This document shows, piece by piece, positions 7,104 to 11,443 of a DNA stretch of 11,443 nucleotides. How positions within the stretch are numbered: position 1 is the first letter of the stretch; every line of letters starts with the position of its first letter. The notes below the pieces were generated by a model. It was not told the DNA's origin. It did no database searches and was given only the letters and a program-made list of their open reading frames with translations. The position numbers and the translations under genes were made by a program. The DNA is from Nitrososphaerota archaeon (GTDB lineage: Archaea; Thermoproteota; Nitrososphaeria; Nitrososphaerales; Nitrosopumilaceae): positions 1-11,443 of the forward strand of contig VHBM01000034.1 of assembly GCA_016871975.1 (NCBI GenBank). Reading direction: 5' to 3'.

Positions 7104-7615
7104 TGGAATACAAGATTGCAGACATAGAGTCTACATTTAATGCCGAAATCATCCAAGTTTTAGGAAACTCTGAATATCTTGTAAAGATAAACGAAAAGGA
7201 AAGACACCTAAAAATCCTTTCCATGTCAACAAAGGGAATAGAATTTCTCTTAGATCAAAAATATCATAACGTCAAATATCTTGAAAACACAACGGCGAAC
7301 ATAAAGCTAGTAGTTGACGGAGTACAAATCACACTAAACAAACACGACAAGCTAAATCAGATTGTTTACAAAAATATGGGCGAGACAGGACGTGATGACA
7401 CTCAAGTTAATTTACGAAGCCAAATACCTGGTAAAGTTGTTTCAATTAATGCTGAAGAAGGTTCCAATGTCAAAAAAGGTGATGTCATTTGTGTTTTAGA
7501 ATCAATGAAGATGCAAGTTTCTGTAAAATCACACAAAGATGGAATCGTCAAAAAAATTAAGATAAAAAAAGGTGGCTCTGTTGCCAAAAATGACGTAATT
7601 GCAGAAATAGAATAA
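7103..7615 (+). CDS. accB: Biotin carboxyl carrier protein of acyl-CoA carboxylase
   Basis: This 170-residue protein carries the covalently bound biotin between the accC and pccB active sites. The biotinyl domain occupies roughly residues 103-170. It has IPGKV near its start, the biotinylation motif ESMKM with target Lys136 (35th residue from the C terminus, the usual distance), and a closing VAKNDVIAEIE. Residues 1-100 are a basic region with no named domain that probably contacts the other subunits. The start codon shares one base with the accC stop (TAATG), so the two should be translationally coupled. The gene ends eight bases from the stop of the convergent peroxiredoxin gene. A separate biotin ligase, not in this window, would be needed to attach biotin. 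Confidence 0.93.
   Translation: MEYKIADIESTFNAEIIQVLGNSEYLVKINEKERHLKILSMSTKGIEFLLDQKYHNVKYLENTTANIKLVVDGVQITLNKHDKLNQIVYKNMGETGRDDTQVNLRSQIPGKVVSINAEEGSNVKKGDVICVLESMKMQVSVKSHKDGIVKKIKIKKGGSVAKNDVIAEIE
7550..7570 (-). terminator. Possible oligo-T terminator for the peroxiredoxin gene, inside accB
   Basis: Two seven-base A-runs on the plus strand (7550-7556 and 7564-7570) give two seven-base T-runs on the minus strand, about 55-75 bases past the peroxiredoxin stop. Archaeal RNA polymerase commonly terminates at oligo-T without a hairpin. These runs also encode lysines of accB, so the signal could be coincidental. Confidence 0.3.
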
Positions 7616-7623
7616 AAATAAAA

Positions 7624-8097
7624 TTAATTTCCTTTTTCGAGGAAATCTTTTATCTCTTTGTAGTTTGGCTCAACTAGTGGATTATCACTTACCCACTTGT
7701 AGACGATTTTTCCTTTTTCGTCTACTATGAAAACAGAACGTTTTGCAGCATCATAGTCTTTTACGTGCAAGAGATGAGGCATTAAAACATCATAGTCTCG
7801 AATAGTTTTGCTTTTGTAGTCGCCAAGAATTGGAAACTTGAGATTGTATTTTTCTGCAAATGCCTTGTTTGCAAAAGGACCATCATTGCTAATTGCCACA
7901 ACTCGTGCACCAAGACCTGACAGCTCACTTAGTGAATCACGAAACGTACACATTTCATTTGTACACACTGGCGAGCTTGCTGCAACAAAAAATGACAAGA
8001 TTACTTTTTTTCCTTTGAACTCATCAAGTGTTCTCATTTTCAAGTCGGTATCCACTAACTCAAAGCTGGGAGCTTTGTCTCCTACATTGACTGCCAT
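7624..8097 (-). CDS. Peroxiredoxin (AhpC/TSA superfamily, BCP-like)
   Basis: Thiol peroxidase that would reduce H2O2 or organic peroxides in the cytoplasm. Counting from ATG 8097 (157 residues): the N-terminal VGDKAPSFEL, the active-site block FFVAASSPVCTNEMC with peroxidatic Cys45 and a second cysteine at Cys50 (the C-x4-C spacing of BCP-type enzymes), a conserved arginine in AKRSVFIVDEKGK, and a normal C terminus. Oddly, the proline seven residues before the peroxidatic cysteine in the PxxxTxxC motif is Val38, and the threonine is Ser42. The minus-strand TATA box at 8119-8127 is 26 bases from 8097, so the upstream in-frame ATG at 8121 lies inside the promoter and is unlikely. It sits convergent to accB and divergent from nuoA, suggesting protection against oxidative stress beside the respiratory genes. 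Confidence 0.9.
   Translation of the reverse strand: MAVNVGDKAPSFELVDTDLKMRTLDEFKGKKVILSFFVAASSPVCTNEMCTFRDSLSELSGLGARVVAISNDGPFANKAFAEKYNLKFPILGDYKSKTIRDYDVLMPHLLHVKDYDAAKRSVFIVDEKGKIVYKWVSDNPLVEPNYKEIKDFLEKGN
7628..7718 (+). terminator. Possible oligo-T terminator region for the carboxylase operon, inside the peroxiredoxin gene
   Basis: Plus-strand T-runs at 7633-7637, 7707-7711 and 7714-7718 begin about 18 bases after the accB stop. They could end transcription of the carboxylase operon in the archaeal oligo-T manner. Because the gap between the convergent genes is only eight bases, any terminator must lie inside the opposite gene. Confidence 0.3.
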
Positions 8098-8118
8098 ATT
8101 TGTAAAAAGAAAACTTGT

Positions 8119-8127
8119 CATATATCA
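8119..8127 (-). promoter_or_regulatory. TATA box of the peroxiredoxin gene
   Basis: The minus strand reads TGATATATG, a good TATA match centred 26 bases before the ATG at 8097. This predicts a leaderless mRNA starting at or next to that ATG. Confidence 0.55.
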
Positions 8128-8193
8128 ATCATTTTGACTGATCTGCAAAAATCATGTTTTGAAAAAAATTTGATCCAAAAAAATGTGCATACC

Positions 8194-8203
8194 TTTTTAT
8201 ATT
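8194..8203 (+). promoter_or_regulatory. TATA box of the nuo operon
   Basis: TTTTTATATT is centred about 28 bases before the TTG at 8227, consistent with a leaderless nuoA transcript that starts with TTG. It is the only convincing promoter upstream of the complex I cluster within the 129-base divergent region. Confidence 0.5.
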
Positions 8204-8226
8204 CTGGGAAGAGTCTCAAAGCTACT

Positions 8227-8601
8227 TTGGTTGGTGAAGCAGCGGCAAATTTTAGTCAAGTAATGATGATGTTCGGATTCGCAATAATTGCTACTGCTCC
8301 AGCGCTTTTGCTATCTAGAATGCTTTCTCCAAGACGTAGAAGCAACCCAGTAAAGTTTCTGCCAATGGAGTGCGGACAGGTTCCAAAAGGCGAGGGGCGA
8401 ACTCACTTTATGATGCAGTACTATGCGTATGTTTTGATGTTTGTTGTATTTGATGTAATGGCGATTTTTCTATACGCATGGGGTAGCACAATTTTGAATC
8501 TTCCAAGAGCTGCAACACTTCCAATTATTGCATTTTTAGCTATAATGTTTGCCGCAATGGCTTTTGCATTGTATCAGGCAAAGAGGCGAAACATATGGTA
8601 A
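8227..8601 (+). CDS. nuoA: Complex I (NADH-quinone oxidoreductase-like) subunit A
   Basis: Small membrane subunit near the quinone channel of complex I. From TTG 8227 it has 124 residues, normal for NuoA, with three hydrophobic segments at about 13-29, 64-85 and 93-115. The loop between the first two carries MECGQVPKGEGRTHF (47-61), matching the family's ECG...P...R..F signature. The second membrane segment reads FDVMAIFLYAW (75-85): Asp76 is kept, but the glutamate that normally follows two residues later (E. coli NuoA Glu81) is Met78. The frame is open back to a TTG at 8134, but that would add a 31-residue leader unlike the family and would span the TATA box at 8194-8203; ATG codons at 8263-8271 are too far into the first helix. 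First gene of the nuo operon. Confidence 0.9.
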   Translation: MVGEAAANFSQVMMMFGFAIIATAPALLLSRMLSPRRRSNPVKFLPMECGQVPKGEGRTHFMMQYYAYVLMFVVFDVMAIFLYAWGSTILNLPRAATLPIIAFLAIMFAAMAFALYQAKRRNIW

Positions 8602-8644
8602 ATTATAATAAAATTCAAAACACACTAAGAGGTAAGGGCACAAA

Positions 8645-9160
8645 TTGCTAAAAGAACTAGTAACTCCACACGGCGTTAATGCGTTTGTTGGCAAGCTAGG
8701 AGATATTCTAGTCAAGGCAATCGACGAACCACTAGGATATGCCATCAACTGGAGTAGACTTTGGTCACTTTGGCCAGTACACATAGAGACTGCCTGTTGC
8801 AGCGTTGAATTTGGTGCCGCGTCTGGTCCAAGATATGATGTCGAAAGATTTGGCATCATTGAGGCGTTTGGATCACTAAGGCAGTGTGATCTAGTTGTTG
8901 TACAGGGAACCATCACAAGAAAGATGGCTCCGCGACTAAGACTAGTCTATGACCAGATGCCAGAACCAAAATACGTCATTGCTATGGGCGCCTGTGCAAT
9001 AACTGGGGGACTATACTTTGATTCATACAACGTTCTTCCAGGAATTGATGGGGTGATACCTGTTGATGTGTATGTGCCTGGTTGTCCACCGCGACCTGAA
9101 ACTCTTATTCAAGGATGCATGCTCCTCCAAGAAAAAATTAAGAGAATGAAGGCTCGGTAG
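8645..9160 (+). CDS. nuoB: Complex I subunit B (N2 iron-sulfur cluster subunit)
   Basis: NuoB carries the terminal 4Fe-4S cluster N2 that passes electrons to quinone at the interface with NuoD. Seen in 171 residues: the four cluster cysteines C51-C52 (ETACCSVEF), C117 (GACAITGG) and C147 (GCPPRPE), plus VQGTITRKMAPRLR and the DVYVPGCPPRPE region. All are intact and the length is typical. The start is TTG at 8645, preceded by AGAGGT at 8628-8633; no ATG lies near the expected N terminus, and residues LKELVTP read directly into the family. It lies 43 bases after nuoA and is followed nine bases later by nuoC. Confidence 0.95.
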   Translation: MLKELVTPHGVNAFVGKLGDILVKAIDEPLGYAINWSRLWSLWPVHIETACCSVEFGAASGPRYDVERFGIIEAFGSLRQCDLVVVQGTITRKMAPRLRLVYDQMPEPKYVIAMGACAITGGLYFDSYNVLPGIDGVIPVDVYVPGCPPRPETLIQGCMLLQEKIKRMKAR

Positions 9161-9169
9161 TGCGCAAAG

Positions 9170-9904
9170 ATGAGCTCTTCTGATACTACTGAGACTAACA
9201 CTAAAAAGAAAAGAACCAGAAAACCAAGAACAACAAAAAGTAAAACAAAAAAACCTGAGGAAACAACACCTGCACCAGCTGAAATTACAACACCTGAAAC
9301 TTCTACACTTGTACCATCTGAACCAGAGCCCGCACCTGCCCCAGTAGAAGAAATTGTTCCAGAAACTGAAGAAAAAGTAGAGACTGAAGACGTTGCACCA
9401 CAAGTAGAACTTCCAAAATTTGAAAAATCACTAGCTGACAAGGTAACACAAAAGTTTGGCTCAAAAGCAGAAGTTGCCTACATAAAACAAAATAGGATTA
9501 GAATCAACGTAAAAAAAGAAGACATCAAAGACGTTGCGTCATACATTAGAGACGAGCTAAACTTTGATCATGCAGAATCAGTTAGCGGAGTAGACTATCC
9601 TGACGAAAACAAAATAGAGGCAGTATATCATCTTGGCTCATATACAGATCCAGAACTTAGCAAACAGATACTTGCACTTGCTACAAGTGCACCAAGAGAA
9701 GAAAATCCGAATCCGGGAAGAGATAGCACAAGACTTCCTAGCCTGAGAGATGTTTTCTACAGTGTCGAGTTTCACGAAAGAGAATGCTTTGAGATGCTAG
9801 GTGTTTACTTTGATGATCATCCAGATAATAGACGACTATTACTACCGGAAGACTGGGCAGACATACCACCACTTAGAAAGGACTTTGACATAAAAGGTAG
9901 ATAA
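9170..9904 (+). CDS. nuoC: Complex I subunit C (30-kDa subunit) with a charged low-complexity N-terminal tail
   Basis: NuoC is a peripheral-arm subunit that packs against NuoD, NuoB and NuoI. The family domain spans about residues 84-244, with VSGVDYPDENKIEAVYHL, SLRDVFYSVEFHERECFEMLG (signature at 203-211) and HPDNRRLLLPEDW, and ends KDFDIKGR. The first 83 residues or so are unusual: a very basic stretch (KKKRTRKPRTTKSKTKKP) followed by a Pro/Glu/Thr/Ala-rich acidic stretch, with no predicted fold. Standard NuoC proteins begin close to the domain. No good internal start is visible just before the folded part, and the tail is in frame without a break, so I read it as genuine. It starts nine bases after nuoB and ends one base before nuoD. 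Confidence 0.92.
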   Translation: MSSSDTTETNTKKKRTRKPRTTKSKTKKPEETTPAPAEITTPETSTLVPSEPEPAPAPVEEIVPETEEKVETEDVAPQVELPKFEKSLADKVTQKFGSKAEVAYIKQNRIRINVKKEDIKDVASYIRDELNFDHAESVSGVDYPDENKIEAVYHLGSYTDPELSKQILALATSAPREENPNPGRDSTRLPSLRDVFYSVEFHERECFEMLGVYFDDHPDNRRLLLPEDWADIPPLRKDFDIKGR

Positions 9905-9905
9905 G

Positions 9906-11039
9906 ATGACTGCACAACTGCCACCAGGACTTCAGCTAGAAAAAGTAGATGAGCGAATAATGACACTCAATGTAGGACCTCAGCACCCAGGATCAGGTCA
10001 CATGAGACTAATCGTACAAGTTGATGGTGACTATATCGTTGCATGTGATCCAGACCCAGGATATGTGCACCGCGGCGAAGAAAAGATGGCAGAGTATCGT
10101 AACTATATCACAAACATACCACACCTTGAAAGACCAGTAATTCATGACTCGTGCAACATACTATACCCATATTGTCTTGCAGTTGAGGAAATTTTGGGAC
10201 TAGAAGTTCCTGAACGTGCAAAATATGTTAGAGTTATTGCATCTGAGCTGAATCGTTGTGTCTATACTATGTATTGGCTTGCAATCTATGGAATCTTTCT
10301 TGGACATTCTACAATGTTTATGTGGCCTGCAGGAGACAGAGAGCTACTAATTGATCTTTTAGAAAAAATTACAGGTGCTAGAGTAACACATGCATACTTT
10401 GTTCCAGGAGGCATACGAAATGACCTTCCTGCAAACTTTGAAGACGTCTGCCTAAGGCAGGTAAACTATTTTGAAAAACGAATAAAGGAATATGCTGATA
10501 TTTTCTATGACAATCCAATTCTAATATCAAGAACAGAAAACACTGGCATCTTATCAAGGCAGGACGCAATACGACTAGGTACCACAGGCTCTGTTTTGCG
10601 TGCAAGCGGCGTTGACTTTGATATTAGGAAAAAAGAGCCATACGATGTTTACGAAAATCTTGACTTTCAGACAAATGTTTTGCAAAGCGGAGACTCGTAT
10701 GCAAGATCAAAAATTCCATGGCTTGACATGCTTGAAAGCTGTAGAATAATTCGAGATGCACTAAAAAAGATGCCAAAGTCTGGCGCTGTCAGAGTAAAAC
10801 TAAAACCAAATCCAAAAGGCGGTGACGTCGAAGTCTACAGAAGAGTCGAGTCAGGAAGAGGCGCACTTGGCATGCATGTTATTTCAAAAAGCAAGCCAGA
10901 GCCATATCGAGTAAAAATTAGTGTTGGCTCGTTTAGAAATTTAATTTGCATGCCATACTTGCTAAGAGGTGAAAAACTTGGAAACATGCCGGCAGTATAT
11001 TGGAGTCTTAACTACTGGCCTGTGGAGGCAGATAGGTAA
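9906..11039 (+). CDS. nuoD: Complex I subunit D (49-kDa quinone-binding subunit)
   Basis: NuoD forms the quinone-reduction site with NuoB. Seen in 377 residues: NVGPQHPGSGHMRL (22-35), PGYVHRGEEKMAEYRNY, the ERPVIHDS and RVIASELNR blocks, VPGGIRND, RLGTTGSVLRASGV, PYDVYENLDF, and a C terminus ending PVEADR. The CxxC pairs that bind nickel and iron in the related [NiFe]-hydrogenase large subunits are absent, which fits complex I rather than a hydrogenase. The GPQHP loop is one residue shorter than in bacterial NuoD, shifting the second histidine. An AGGTAGAT ribosome-binding-like sequence overlaps the end of nuoC just before the ATG. nuoH follows with no gap. Confidence 0.95.
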   Translation: MTAQLPPGLQLEKVDERIMTLNVGPQHPGSGHMRLIVQVDGDYIVACDPDPGYVHRGEEKMAEYRNYITNIPHLERPVIHDSCNILYPYCLAVEEILGLEVPERAKYVRVIASELNRCVYTMYWLAIYGIFLGHSTMFMWPAGDRELLIDLLEKITGARVTHAYFVPGGIRNDLPANFEDVCLRQVNYFEKRIKEYADIFYDNPILISRTENTGILSRQDAIRLGTTGSVLRASGVDFDIRKKEPYDVYENLDFQTNVLQSGDSYARSKIPWLDMLESCRIIRDALKKMPKSGAVRVKLKPNPKGGDVEVYRRVESGRGALGMHVISKSKPEPYRVKISVGSFRNLICMPYLLRGEKLGNMPAVYWSLNYWPVEADR

Positions 11040-11443
11040 ATGTCTGTAATTGCACCAAAATTTCGACTAGGATATTTTATCAAATCACTACTTGACAATA
11101 TTTTCTGGGCAGTTGTCTTACTGACACTTGTCGGCATTCCTGCAATCCAGATACTACTATTTTATGCCGACTTGCCAATAATCAACGGTACTCTTCTGAC
11201 TCCATTTCTTGCATTTACATGGATGGCAGACCCATCACGATCGATTCCACTAATCAAGGCATTAATGCAAACAGACTTTTTCAGAATCGCGGCATTTCCA
11301 GGATTTGGCTTTGCAGCACTTCTTGCAGCTGGAACAATCTTTGTTGAAAGAAAGATGCTTGCAAAACTTCAGCTTCGAGTTGGACCATTTTACTGTGGTA
11401 AAGTAGAAGGAATTTTGCAACTGATGAGCGATGGAATAAAACT
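11040..11443 (+). CDS. nuoH: Complex I subunit H, N-terminal part (runs off the right edge)
   Basis: NuoH is the membrane subunit that connects the quinone site to the proton-pumping arm. The first 134 codons are present. The family motif appears as VERKMLAKLQLRVGP (102-116), followed by GILQLMSDGIK. In E. coli NuoH the equivalent ERR is near residue 36, so about 65 extra residues precede it here, including an extra hydrophobic segment at about 21-42; the expected first helix is about 84-101. The usually strict GPNR loop reads GPFY. The ATG follows the nuoD stop directly, with GGAGG at 11024-11028 and AGGT at 11034-11037 as possible ribosome-binding sequence. The remaining two thirds of the protein lie outside the window. 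Confidence 0.92.
   Translation, partial: MSVIAPKFRLGYFIKSLLDNIFWAVVLLTLVGIPAIQILLFYADLPIINGTLLTPFLAFTWMADPSRSIPLIKALMQTDFFRIAAFPGFGFAALLAAGTIFVERKMLAKLQLRVGPFYCGKVEGILQLMSDGIK

Noticed and set aside
7000..7110. Frameshift splitting a fused biotin carboxylase-carrier protein
   Set aside because: Separate carboxylase and carrier subunits are normal for archaeal 3HP/4HB-cycle enzymes, and the TAATG overlap is a standard coupled junction.
8134..8226. NuoA starting at the TTG at 8134 (155 residues)
   Set aside because: The extra 31 residues do not resemble a NuoA N terminus and the segment contains the likely TATA box at 8194-8203.
8602..8644. ATTATAATAA stretch between nuoA and nuoB as an internal promoter
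   Set aside because: It resembles a TATA box, but short gaps are AT-rich throughout this window and a ribosome-binding-like AGAGGT points to translation from a longer operon mRNA. Not strong enough to list.
9023..9441. Two minus-strand open frames opposite the nuoC tail, rich in Ser/Gly/Val or Phe/Cys/Trp
   Set aside because: Their composition is just the reverse of the repetitive Pro/Glu/Thr/Lys codons of nuoC; there is no family match or promoter.
9906..11039. nuoD as a [NiFe]-hydrogenase large subunit
   Set aside because: The nickel-binding CxxC pairs are absent and the neighbours are nuoA, nuoB, nuoC and nuoH.
1..11443. A hidden defence island, mobile element, CRISPR array, tRNA or novel multi-gene system
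   Set aside because: Almost every base is in a recognisable core gene or a short intergenic region; no direct-repeat arrays, transposase, integrase, attachment sites or tRNA-like folds were seen by eye.

Overview
The window looks like chromosomal DNA from a marine- or soil-type ammonia-oxidising archaeon (Nitrososphaerota/Thaumarchaeota, most likely the Nitrosopumilales side). The evidence is an archaeal clamp-loader large subunit (RfcL), a three-gene acyl-CoA carboxylase of the 3-hydroxypropionate/4-hydroxybutyrate carbon-fixation cycle, and a complex I cluster in the order nuoA-B-C-D-H. The DNA is AT-rich, genes are tightly packed, and archaeal TATA boxes lie about 22-28 bases before several start codons. 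The genus call is inference; no rRNA is present.

Layout. (1) Bases 1-260, minus strand: N-terminal part of an inositol-monophosphatase-family protein that runs off the left edge. (2) Bases 326-2924, plus strand: a compact run of an uncharacterised 374-residue protein, rfcL and a small cysteine-rich putative zinc protein, joined by ATGA stop/start overlaps. (3) Bases 2991-3929: a nitroreductase-domain protein with a long N-terminal extension, then an intergenic region with a perfect 10-bp hairpin. (4) Bases 4058-7615: the pccB-accC-accB carboxylase operon. (5) Bases 7624-8097, minus strand: a BCP-like peroxiredoxin, convergent with the carboxylase operon. (6) Bases 8227-11443, plus strand: nuoA, nuoB, nuoC, nuoD and the first third of nuoH, which runs off the right edge. 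There is no gene-free stretch above 300 bases, and I see no tRNA, rRNA, insertion sequence or CRISPR array.

How the genes work together. The carboxylase fixes bicarbonate onto acetyl-CoA and propionyl-CoA, the two carboxylation steps of the autotrophic cycle. The nuo genes encode the quinone-facing and membrane parts of a complex I-like machine, which in ammonia oxidisers is thought to run in reverse to supply reductant to that cycle. The peroxiredoxin between them probably removes peroxides. The rfcL group belongs to DNA replication.

This is mostly conserved core genome and I do not see a new multi-gene system. The points most worth a second look are lineage-specific changes in familiar proteins (an extended NuoH N-terminus, loss of a conserved NuoA glutamate, a charged low-complexity tail on NuoC), the two uncharacterised genes flanking rfcL, and starts that TATA-box spacing would revise.
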